From assembly GCA_007130025.1 (NCBI GenBank), contig SLTF01000289.1, positions 1 through 10,447 of the forward strand: DNA of 10,447 bases, given 5' to 3'. Source of the stretch: Spirochaetales bacterium (lineage in GTDB: Bacteria; Spirochaetota; Spirochaetia; DSM-27196; PWMO01). Every line of letters starts with the position of its first letter. The first letter of the stretch is position 1. The translations under genes and the position numbers were made by a program. Below are positions 1 to 6,104 of the stretch, piece by piece. The notes beneath the pieces are model-generated. The model did no database searches. It was given only the letters and a program-made list of their open reading frames with translations, and was not told the DNA's origin.

Positions 1-687
1 CCCATCGACGTGAATCGTCTGCCCCGTCACCCACCCTGAGTGAGGACTCAGGAGATAGTGTGCCGCGGCGGCGATGTCTGCCGGTTCTCCGACACGCCCG
101 AGCGGATGTCGCTCGGCGGACGCCTCGCGCTTCTTGTCGTTGGAGAGCAGCTGCGCCGCGAGCGGGGTGTCGGTAAGCGACGGGGCTACCACGTTGAAGC
201 GCACCCGCTTGGGCGCGTATTCGGCCGCCAGAGACCGGGCAAGCCCCTCAACGGCTGCCTTGGCCGACGAAATGGAAGCGTGAAAGGTAAGGCCGGTTCC
301 CACCGCTACGGTGCTGAAGAGCACCACCGAAGACCCGGGGCGCTCCACCAGAGCCGGTAGCACCAGCCGGAGCACCCGTACCGCGCCCAGGAGGTTGATC
401 GTGTAGTCCTGGAGAAAGCTGTCGTCGCTCAACCGCGAGAAGGGTGCCAGGGTAATCGAGCCGGGACAGTACGCAACGCCATCAAGGGTTGCAGGAAGCG
501 AAACACCCTCAATGGGCTCGCTGACATCCACCGCGACGTGCTCCACCCCGAGAGCCGACAGATCATCGTGCGCGGCGCGGCTCCAGACCGTAACCGACGC
601 GCCGTCATCGACCAGACGACGGGTCAGTTCAAGCCCGATCCCGCTTCCTCCGCCCACCACCAGGTAGTTTCGTTGTGTGTCACTCAT
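1..687 (-). CDS. SDR-family oxidoreductase-like protein, 3' end cut by window edge
   Basis: This is a Rossmann-fold short-chain dehydrogenase/reductase-like protein. 229 residues are in the window and the frame is still open at base 1, probably about ten residues short of the end (it stops at VDG, where the family usually continues GG plus a short tail). The dinucleotide-binding glycine motif is near residues 12-18 (GGGSGIG). AYCPGS (72-77) replaces the usual NNAG. N98 is retained, and APSLTDTPLA at 168-177 follows the family pattern. The active-site region reads FSTVA (124-128) and HASISSAKAAVEG (136-148). Ungapped alignment to the usual S-x12-Y-x3-K puts Thr126 at the Ser, Ile139 at the Tyr, and keeps Lys143, so classical dehydrogenase chemistry is doubtful. 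ATG at 687 is the first start after an in-frame stop. No Shine-Dalgarno is visible. A weak TTGCCG-18-TACCTT pair lies 8 nt before the ATG. It follows the cyclase gene by 69 bp, probably in one transcript. The substrate is unknown. Confidence 0.85.
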   Translation of the reverse strand, partial: MSDTQRNYLVVGGGSGIGLELTRRLVDDGASVTVWSRAAHDDLSALGVEHVAVDVSEPIEGVSLPATLDGVAYCPGSITLAPFSRLSDDSFLQDYTINLLGAVRVLRLVLPALVERPGSSVVLFSTVAVGTGLTFHASISSAKAAVEGLARSLAAEYAPKRVRFNVVAPSLTDTPLAAQLLSNDKKREASAERHPLGRVGEPADIAAAAHYLLSPHSGWVTGQTIHVDG

Positions 688-756
688 AATGGAGAAAGGT
701 AGTCATGCGGCAGGTCAAACGGCAAGCGATAGCGAGCTCGGCTCCGGAGGTGTGTG

Positions 757-2214
757 TCAGACCGGCTCAAGCGTCTCGAGCCGATTCTGGTACTCGATGA
801 CGCTCGTGCGAACCGCCTCAAACACCAGAGGGAACACCACATTGTAGAAGTACGAGTTTTGTACCATCCAACGCTTTCGCGCCTCGTACGTTGCGTGCAG
901 ACGTTTGGAAGCCGCTGCTATGCTCTGCTCGTAACTCTGATATCCTCGGTCGGCCGAGGTTCCACTGGTGTCGCGTTTCACCGTGTCCTGATACCGTCCA
1001 AGCCCTTCGAGCAGAAAGAAAAGCGAGAAGTCTCGAGAGATAGTCTCGGCCACCGCGGCAGCGTCATTCTGAAAGCGACCCATCAGCGCCTCGTATTTGC
1101 GCGGATAGATGGTCTTGAACATGAAGTCCTTGCGCAGTCCGACACCCTTGACCGAGAAGAGATCCTCCACTGCCTGGATCACAAATCGGTTTCCTCGGTA
1201 ATACTGCAGAAGGGAGACAATGCGATCCGCTCCGGCCTCGCCACGCTCGAGAAGCAGGGTAACCAGATCTCGGATGTTCTCCGGCAGGCCCGGATTCACT
1301 TCGATGCTGTAGGTACGAAACTCTGCGTCTTTTTTATCTTTCAGCGTAACCGTGCTGAACCGGAACAGATCTTCTTTGGAGAGTCCTCGATAGTATCCAA
1401 AGAGCGCCTGTGCCTCTTTTCGAAAACGCTGATAGTACGAATCCACGACGCCGCTGCGTTCAAGGATCTGAAAGAACCCTTCAGAGATTCGAAGCCCACC
1501 AACCGGGGCCGTTGCCTCCATTCGCTTGGCCTCAATGACCGGCAGACCGATGATGTCCCACTGTTTTGCCCCGTCCGGGCCGAAGTTTCCAATGGTGACG
1601 TCACCGATGTTGGCGCCGATTCGGATCCGGATCTGGAACAGCGCGTTGAACGACGAGGCAACCTCAATGCTGGAGCGAAGGTTTGCAATAATCTCAAAGG
1701 CACGGGTCAACACCTCGCGCGTCTCCGGGTTCGCCGTATCGGTGAGAAACCGATCGTTTGCCTGATTGAACTGGAGGCAGACCCGCTGCATTTCGATGCA
1801 GGTGTAAAAGAGCTCCCGGGCGATATAGCGTACCGCTTCTTCGTCGGTCATGTTCCTGATGTTGGGATCGATGACGCCTCCGTAGTGGAACATCAGGCTG
1901 TCGCCTTCGATCTTGTTCAGGTACCCTCCATGCCGCTTCAGAACCGAGTTAAAGGCGGTGTAGAGGCCGTTGAGCACATCCTGGTTTTCCTGGGGGCTGA
2001 GAAACTTCGAGATGAAGGTGTAATCGGCAATGTCCATGAAGGCAACGCCCATGGTACTCACCACCGAGGTGCGCGGGATCCCTCCAATCTCGAGAATGGA
2101 GTCGACGAGCTGTCGGGGAAGATAGAACTCTTCGATCTGGCGCCGAAGCCGGTACTCCTGCTGATCGATGCCCGCCAGGGCCATGGCTTCAGACTGTTCG
2201 CTCGACATTTGCAT
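757..2214 (-). CDS. class III adenylate/guanylate cyclase-domain protein
   Basis: A 485-aa protein with a class III nucleotidyl cyclase catalytic domain at about residues 50-255, which in active members makes cAMP or cGMP from ATP or GTP. The first metal Asp is D61 in FMDIADYT. K101 and the second metal Asp D105 sit in KIEGD; the 44-residue spacing between the two Asp is canonical. D220 in QWDIIG with K101 is the pair normally reading adenine. In the VIEAKRME segment (226-233) the Arg (R231) is kept, but the transition-state Asn position is Ile227. About 60 extra residues lie between D105 and D220. The C-terminal half (260-485) is mostly predicted helix with no recognised domain; there is no signal peptide or obvious membrane segment. 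Start: Met1 at 2214 or Met3 at 2208; neither has a Shine-Dalgarno. The gene lies 47 bp behind ligA. Family call is firm; activity and product are uncertain. Confidence 0.88.
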   Translation of the reverse strand: MQMSSEQSEAMALAGIDQQEYRLRRQIEEFYLPRQLVDSILEIGGIPRTSVVSTMGVAFMDIADYTFISKFLSPQENQDVLNGLYTAFNSVLKRHGGYLNKIEGDSLMFHYGGVIDPNIRNMTDEEAVRYIARELFYTCIEMQRVCLQFNQANDRFLTDTANPETREVLTRAFEIIANLRSSIEVASSFNALFQIRIRIGANIGDVTIGNFGPDGAKQWDIIGLPVIEAKRMEATAPVGGLRISEGFFQILERSGVVDSYYQRFRKEAQALFGYYRGLSKEDLFRFSTVTLKDKKDAEFRTYSIEVNPGLPENIRDLVTLLLERGEAGADRIVSLLQYYRGNRFVIQAVEDLFSVKGVGLRKDFMFKTIYPRKYEALMGRFQNDAAAVAETISRDFSLFFLLEGLGRYQDTVKRDTSGTSADRGYQSYEQSIAAASKRLHATYEARKRWMVQNSYFYNVVFPLVFEAVRTSVIEYQNRLETLEPV

Positions 2215-2216
2215 TT

Positions 2217-2245
2217 ATCATAGTGCAGCGAGGGGGGAACTGCAA
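2217..2245 (-). promoter_or_regulatory. candidate sigma70 promoter for the cyclase gene
   Basis: On the minus strand, TTGCAG (2245-2240) lies 17 bp before TATGAT (2222-2217, 5 of 6 matches to TATAAT), inside the 47-bp gap after ligA. The expected transcript start falls around 2209-2211, at or inside the first codons. If used, this would favour Met3 (2208) as a leaderless or near-leaderless start. No experimental support. Confidence 0.35.
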
Positions 2246-2261
2246 ACGCTCACGGCGTACC

Positions 2262-4157
2262 TCAACCGGCGCCGGCGGGTTCATTCGGAATCATGGCGCG
2301 GAACTGCGTTTCGGTGATAATCGCGATCCCCAAAGCCCGCGCCTTCTGGAGTTTACTCGAGTTCCCTTCGGGATCGTTGGTCACCAGGAAGGAAAGCCCT
2401 TCGCCCACGCTGCCTCGAGCGGTTCCGCCGTGCGCCTGTACCAGAGCCTCCGCCTCCGAGCGCTTCATCGAATGCAGGGCTCCGGTGAAGCAGAAGCTTC
2501 TCCCCGATAGCTCTCGCGAGGCGATCGTACGACCGATGGTAATCTGCCCGCACGACAGAACGGCGGTCATCTCTCCGTAGAGTGTTCGTACCCCTTCGAT
2601 CAGTGCCGCCGCGGTTGTTTCTCCGATCCCATCGGTCCGCGCCGCCATATCCGACGGTTCCGCGTCGCGAATCGCTTCAAGGCTGTCAAACCCTGCCGAA
2701 ATCGCTTTCTCGCCAATCAGCTCCCCGATCCCCTCGATGTTAAACCCGGCGATGAACCGCGCGAGCGATATTTCTTTCACCGATTGCAGACCACGCAGGG
2801 CACGCCGGGCGATACCCTCGCCCATCCGGTCAAACCCGACGATGTCGTCTTCGGTCAAGGTGTAGAGATCTGCGATGGTCCTCACCCGACCGGATTCAAA
2901 CAGTTTCTGCACAAGAACGGGACCAAAATCCTTGATGTCAAGAACCTCGATCCACTTGCGGATGCGGTAGTGCTCGCGTTTCGGGCACTGCATATTGGGG
3001 CAGAAGAGTCGGGTGCCCTCGTCAATCAGATCGGTACCGCAGGTTTCGCAGACGTCGGGAGCTTCGATGTCAACGGCACCCTCCGGCGTTGTGACAACCG
3101 ATTCAATCTTTGGGATGATCTCGCCCCGTTTGGTGATGCGAACCATCGAGCCAATCTTGAGGCCCATCTCTGCGATGGCGCGCGTATTCACCAGATTCGC
3201 CCGCTTGACGGTGGTACCGGCAAGCCGGACGGGATCGGTTACGCCGATTGGCGTGTAGAGGTGGCCCGAGATGCTCCAGAGAACCTCGCGAAGCTCCGTG
3301 ATCGCTTCCTCAAGGGTAAACTTGAACGCAATCTGGCGCTCCGGGCGCGCACGCTTCATATCGTCGGGGTCGATCTCCGGGCCCTTCACCACCAGCCCGT
3401 CGATGTCGTAGTCCAGCTCGGGCCGGGCGGCGGCCACCTCGTCTCGCAGCGCAACCACCTCCTCGGCAGTCTCACAGCGCCGATGCGACACCACACCAAA
3501 GCCCTGTTGAGCGAGCCACTCCAGCTTTGCCGGCTCGTCGACGAAGTACAGGTCATCTTCATCGTGTACGGCATCGTAGCAGAGCACCTCGAGTAGATCG
3601 CTGCCAACGCCGTCCTTTCGCTTCATCACGCCGTTGGCGGCGTTGCGGCAGTTAGCCTTATCAGCGTAGTGCTCACGATGAACGGATCGTGACATCAGGA
3701 CCTCACCGCGGATGCCGCCCGTGAAGTTGGTAGCGATGTTCTGCGGAACCCCCTTCATCCGGGAGACGTTCGCGGTGATGTCGTCGCCAACCTTCCCGTC
3801 ACCCCGGGTTACTCCATAGCGGAATCGTCCCTCCTCGTACTGCAGCTCGATGCCGGCACCATCCATCTTGAACTGCGCGAGGTAGAACGGGTGGCGTACC
3901 TTTGCGGCCCACTTCAGGAAGGCCTCCGGATCGGCAGCCTTGTCCTGGCTGTTCATGGGGATGCGGTGTTCGCGTTTGGGGAAGCGGTCGGAACTGTCGG
4001 GGCCAACCACCGAGAACAGGGAGTTGTCCGGATCAAGCTCTCGCAGCCGATCCCAGAGCGCGTCAAACTCGGCGTCGGAGATCTCGGGTTCATGGTTGTA
4101 GTACCGGTCTTGATGATACCGGACCAACTGTTCGAGGTTACGAATGGGGTCACTCAT
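2262..4157 (-). CDS. ligA: NAD+-dependent DNA ligase
   Basis: A 631-aa DNA ligase that seals nicks in replication and repair using NAD+ as AMP donor. Domain order is canonical. Domain Ia covers about 7-45 (RYYNHEPEISDAEFD). The adenylation domain has catalytic Lys97 in KMDG, TRGDG (117-121), RGEVLM (150-155), DIDGLVVK (251-258) and IAFKF (276-280). The OB fold has DPVRLAGTTVKRANLVN (308-324) and KRGEIIPK (343-350). The zinc finger Cys are 370, 373, 386 and 391. A helix-hairpin-helix region covers about 465-525, and a BRCT domain about 549-625. Length is slightly below the usual 660-690. Wording around the active site (QFKMDGAGIEL, RNAANGVMKRKDG, PMNSQDKA) departs from the common EPKIDG / RNAAAGSLRQ / PMLSLDNA style, marking a divergent branch. 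ATG at 4157 opens after a TATAGT box with no Shine-Dalgarno. First gene of a probable ligA-cyclase-SDR transcript. Confidence 0.96.
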   Translation of the reverse strand: MSDPIRNLEQLVRYHQDRYYNHEPEISDAEFDALWDRLRELDPDNSLFSVVGPDSSDRFPKREHRIPMNSQDKAADPEAFLKWAAKVRHPFYLAQFKMDGAGIELQYEEGRFRYGVTRGDGKVGDDITANVSRMKGVPQNIATNFTGGIRGEVLMSRSVHREHYADKANCRNAANGVMKRKDGVGSDLLEVLCYDAVHDEDDLYFVDEPAKLEWLAQQGFGVVSHRRCETAEEVVALRDEVAAARPELDYDIDGLVVKGPEIDPDDMKRARPERQIAFKFTLEEAITELREVLWSISGHLYTPIGVTDPVRLAGTTVKRANLVNTRAIAEMGLKIGSMVRITKRGEIIPKIESVVTTPEGAVDIEAPDVCETCGTDLIDEGTRLFCPNMQCPKREHYRIRKWIEVLDIKDFGPVLVQKLFESGRVRTIADLYTLTEDDIVGFDRMGEGIARRALRGLQSVKEISLARFIAGFNIEGIGELIGEKAISAGFDSLEAIRDAEPSDMAARTDGIGETTAAALIEGVRTLYGEMTAVLSCGQITIGRTIASRELSGRSFCFTGALHSMKRSEAEALVQAHGGTARGSVGEGLSFLVTNDPEGNSSKLQKARALGIAIITETQFRAMIPNEPAGAG

Positions 4158-4163
4158 CGGCCC

Positions 4164-4169
4164 ACTATA
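4164..4169 (-). promoter_or_regulatory. -10-like box TATAGT before ligA
   Basis: TATAGT on the minus strand ends exactly 6 nt before the ligA ATG (intervening GGGCCG). This would place the transcript start at or next to the A of the ATG. No good -35 hexamer is seen at 15-19 bp. The same hexamer at the same distance precedes lipA. Confidence 0.45.
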
Positions 4170-4201
4170 CCACCAGATCGATGCGACCGACTATTCGGAA
4201 C

Positions 4202-4236
4202 AAAAAAAAGCCCCCTCCTGACGCGGCGGAGGGGGC
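4202..4236 (-). terminator. intrinsic terminator for lipA
   Basis: On the minus strand, a perfect 9-bp GC-rich stem (4236-4228 with 4218-4210, GCCCCCTCC against GGAGGGGGC) with a 9-nt loop is followed directly by eight T residues (4209-4202). The T-tract exists only in the minus direction, so it terminates the lipA transcript rather than anything read rightward. It lies about 150 nt after the lipA stop and 40 nt before the ligA start, isolating the two genes. Confidence 0.9.
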
Positions 4237-4383
4237 CAAAAACGCGCTCCCGGAGGAAAGGAGGTGGAAACCCCCAGAAGCAAACACACGATGGAGGCAG
4301 AAGTGCCTTTCTACTCTTCTGAATGAATAACCACAAAATCCGCAAAAGGTTACACAACAATCAGAACACGGTGGAGATTTCCG
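4237..4383 (-). other. lipA 3' untranslated region or possible small RNA
   Basis: 147 noncoding bases lie between the lipA stop and its terminator stem. The lipA-proximal part (about 4310-4383) is noticeably AT-richer than the surroundings. The distal part, read on the minus strand, has a small hairpin AGGCA-CTTC-TGCCT (4308-4295) and several CCTCC motifs (plus-strand GGAGG at 4252, 4260, 4293 and in the terminator stem). One is embedded in CACCTCCTTTC, identical to the anti-Shine-Dalgarno tail of bacterial 16S rRNA. No matching rRNA, 4.5S, 6S or tmRNA core is recognised. It may simply be 3' UTR. Confidence 0.3.
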
Positions 4384-5310
4384 TCACGCTCCCGACTCGC
4401 GAAACAGGGGGTGGACGCTCCGCCGGTACGATTCATACTGCTCGCCGGCATGATACGACGAGCGCACCAGTGGCCCGGACTCACAATGGTGAAACCCCTT
4501 CTCCAATGCGCGCTCCTTGAGTTCAGCAAACTCTTCGGGACGCCAGTACTTCTGTACCGGGATATGGGTGCGTGAGGGTTGGAGATACTGTCCCAGATTC
4601 ATCACCGAAACGCCGTGGGCAAGCAGATCATCCATCGATTCGAGGATCTCGTCGCGCGTCTCTCCCAGACCGAGCATCATGCTGGACTTGGTAATGGTAT
4701 CCGGGTCGATTTCTTTGGCGGTACGGAGGAACTCGAGGGATCGATCGTAGTCCGAGCGTGAGCGCACCAGCGGTGTCAGCCGCCGCGAGGTCTCGATGTT
4801 GTGGCTCATGATATCCGGCTTGCTCTCACAGACGGCGGCAATGCTCTCGCGGCGCCCCATGAGATCGGAAGAGAGCAGCTCTACCGAGCAGCCGGGCGCC
4901 TCGGCGCGAATCGCGTGTACGGTGGCGGCCAACACGGCGGCGCCACCGTCTTTCAGGTCGTCGCGGTTGACCATTGTGATCACCACGTGGCGCAGCTGCA
5001 TCTCCCGTACGGACTCGGCAACACGCTGCGGTTCACCCCAGTCCACGGCACCGGGAAGCCCGGTCTTGACCGCACAAAAGCGGCAGCGGCGGGTACACGT
5101 GTCGCCCAGAATCATGAAGGTGGCCGTTCGATGGTCACCCCAGCACTCGTGAATATTGGGACACTTCGCTTCTTCACAGACCGTATTCAGGCGCTGAGAG
5201 CGAATCAGTTTTTTTACGTCGCGAAACCCTTCAGTGGTATTCAGGTGGATACGGAGCCACTCGGGCTTTCGATGTACCCCGCTCTGCGGGGGTGAAGTTG
5301 GTTGATCCAT
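4384..5310 (-). CDS. lipA: lipoyl synthase (radical SAM)
   Basis: A 308-aa lipoyl synthase, inserting two sulfurs into protein-bound octanoyl groups to make lipoate for 2-oxoacid dehydrogenases and the glycine cleavage system. The auxiliary [4Fe-4S] cluster Cys are 45, 50 and 56 (CEEAKCPNIHEC). The radical SAM Cys are 72, 76 and 79 (CTRRCRFC). The C-terminal RSSYHA (283-288) carries the conserved Ser ligand region. LGLGET (213-218) and GQYLQPS (240-246) are also present. The frame is open upstream to 5448, but those 46 residues are low in family likeness, would overlap the divergent gene's promoter region, and the typical LipA start lies near 5310, so ATG 5310 is chosen. It has no Shine-Dalgarno and a TATAGT box 6 nt before the ATG. 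It is divergent from the reductase-miaB-mtaB operon and ends at a strong terminator. No lipB is in the window. Confidence 0.96.
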   Translation of the reverse strand: MDQPTSPPQSGVHRKPEWLRIHLNTTEGFRDVKKLIRSQRLNTVCEEAKCPNIHECWGDHRTATFMILGDTCTRRCRFCAVKTGLPGAVDWGEPQRVAESVREMQLRHVVITMVNRDDLKDGGAAVLAATVHAIRAEAPGCSVELLSSDLMGRRESIAAVCESKPDIMSHNIETSRRLTPLVRSRSDYDRSLEFLRTAKEIDPDTITKSSMMLGLGETRDEILESMDDLLAHGVSVMNLGQYLQPSRTHIPVQKYWRPEEFAELKERALEKGFHHCESGPLVRSSYHAGEQYESYRRSVHPLFRESGA

Positions 5311-5316
5311 ATCGTA

Positions 5317-5322
5317 ACTATA
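5317..5322 (-). promoter_or_regulatory. -10-like box TATAGT before lipA
   Basis: TATAGT on the minus strand lies 6 nt before the lipA ATG (5310). A weak TTTTCG (5345-5340) sits at a 17-bp spacing as possible -35. The predicted transcript start is at the ATG, implying a leaderless message, and no Shine-Dalgarno is present to contradict this. Confidence 0.45.
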
Positions 5323-5352
5323 CTCAATCAAGCGGGCCACGAAAAGCCGCGG

Positions 5353-5392
5353 TGCCGGATCTTCGCGGGAGACGGGACGACGGAATCCGGCA
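5353..5392. repeat. 8-bp inverted repeat between lipA and the reductase operon
   Basis: TGCCGGAT (5353-5360) and its exact inverse ATCCGGCA (5385-5392) are separated by 24 bp, with arm centres 32 bp apart, about three helical turns. The pair sits between the two divergent candidate promoters: just outside the reductase -35 (5398) and just upstream of the weak lipA -35 (5345). This suits an operator for a dimeric or looping regulator, but no known site is recognised. Confidence 0.35.
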
Positions 5393-5397
5393 AATTG

Positions 5398-5426
5398 TTG
5401 ACGAAACGATTCAAGTTCTTCATATT
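5398..5426 (+). promoter_or_regulatory. candidate sigma70 promoter of the reductase-miaB-mtaB operon
   Basis: TTGACG (5398-5403, 5 of 6 to consensus) is followed at 17 bp by CATATT (5421-5426, 4 of 6). The -10 ends 6 nt before the ATG at 5433, so transcription should begin at about the start codon. This is the best-formed promoter in the window and also supports 5433 as the start of the reductase. Confidence 0.55.
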
Positions 5427-5432
5427 GAGGCG

Positions 5433-6104
5433 ATGAAGGCAACCGCACCCCACGCTCATGGCGTTACCCGTCACGTTGAAGCGCTCCGTGAAGTGGGCGG
5501 GGAAGCGTTTGTTGTTCGCATGAGTCGCGGAAACCTCAACTTCGAACCAGGACAGTATCTGGCGGTGGGGATTGAGGGGCAGATTGATGCGCGCGAGTAC
5601 TCAATCTACTCGTCGCCCGAGCAGGAATACCTGGAAATCCTGGTAAAAGAGGTGGAAGAGGGCTACGTATCGCCGCGGCTTCACGCCCTCCACGCCGGCC
5701 AACGGCTCTTTGTCGACGGTCCGTTTGGCTACTTCACCATACCGGAAGAACAGCGCACCGCGGGGAAGTTTCTCTTTGTCGCCACGGGAACCGGTATTTC
5801 GCCGTTTCACTGTTTCGCCCTCGCCTACCCGCAGCTGGACTACCGGATCCTGCACGGGGTGCGACGGCTCGAGGATCGCTACGAGATGGACGTCTTTGAC
5901 CGCAGCCGCTACACCGCGTGCGTCACCCGCCAAGACGGGGGCGATTACCGCGGCCGCGTGACCGACTATCTCCGTGAACACCCCGTGGACCCGGATACGC
6001 TCTGTTACCTCTGTGGCAACTGCGATATGATCTACGAAGCGTTCGACATCCTGAAGGATCAGGGTGTCTCACCCGAACACCTGTTTGCCGAGGTCTATTT
6101 TTGA
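5433..6104 (+). CDS. FAD/NAD(P)-binding ferredoxin (flavodoxin) reductase-like protein
   Basis: A 223-aa flavoprotein of the ferredoxin-NADP+ reductase fold, expected in the cytoplasm, passing electrons between NAD(P)H and a small carrier such as ferredoxin or flavodoxin. The FAD motif REYS is at 54-57, GPFGYF at 96-101, and the nicotinamide-nucleotide loop ATGTGISPF at 117-125. The C-terminal part has CYLCGNCDMI (191-200) and the chain ends EVYF, as in single-domain reductases of this family. There is no fused 2Fe-2S domain. The frame is open back to 5292, but family likeness begins only after Met48, and the promoter at 5398-5426 would be internal to the longer version, so 5433 is chosen. 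GAGG lies only 2 nt before the ATG, too close for a normal ribosome site. It overlaps miaB by one base (TGATG), which argues for coupled translation and a shared role, perhaps electron supply to the radical SAM enzymes. NADH versus NADPH preference cannot be told. Confidence 0.85.
   Translation: MKATAPHAHGVTRHVEALREVGGEAFVVRMSRGNLNFEPGQYLAVGIEGQIDAREYSIYSSPEQEYLEILVKEVEEGYVSPRLHALHAGQRLFVDGPFGYFTIPEEQRTAGKFLFVATGTGISPFHCFALAYPQLDYRILHGVRRLEDRYEMDVFDRSRYTACVTRQDGGDYRGRVTDYLREHPVDPDTLCYLCGNCDMIYEAFDILKDQGVSPEHLFAEVYF

Noticed and set aside
191..207. Any CRISPR, tRNA, rRNA or transposon signature in the window
   Set aside because: No regularly spaced repeats, cloverleaf, rRNA core or transposase motif was seen on either strand; short GC-rich repeats such as in this stretch are ordinary coding sequence.
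754..2223. A 489-codon plus-strand open frame exactly opposite the cyclase gene
   Set aside because: Its translation has no family resemblance and is rich in Arg/His as expected for an antisense shadow, while the minus-strand product has clear cyclase motifs. Its near-equal length follows from GC-rich codon use.
2784..3596. A 270-codon plus-strand open frame opposite ligA
   Set aside because: It is antisense to the adenylation, OB and zinc-finger domains of an intact ligase and has no recognisable motif.
4257..4326. An 11-codon plus-strand mini-ORF (4291-4326) behind a perfect AAAGGAGGTG
   Set aside because: The SD-like sequence is 24 nt from the ATG, too far for initiation; there is no promoter, and the stretch is better read as minus-strand 3' UTR of lipA.
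5292..5432. N-terminal extension of the reductase to 5292
   Set aside because: The extension would overlap the lipA start, contain its own best promoter, and show no family likeness; the FNR fold begins after Met48.
5311..5448. N-terminal extension of lipA to 5448
   Set aside because: The 46 extra residues do not look like LipA and would overlap the divergent promoter and the reductase start; the typical LipA start is at 5310.
6003..6025. CxxCxxC (C191, C194, C197) near the C-terminus of the reductase as an Fe-S motif
   Set aside because: The middle Cys belongs to the normal CGN motif of the FNR fold, and the others are probably incidental; too few ligands and no ferredoxin-like context.
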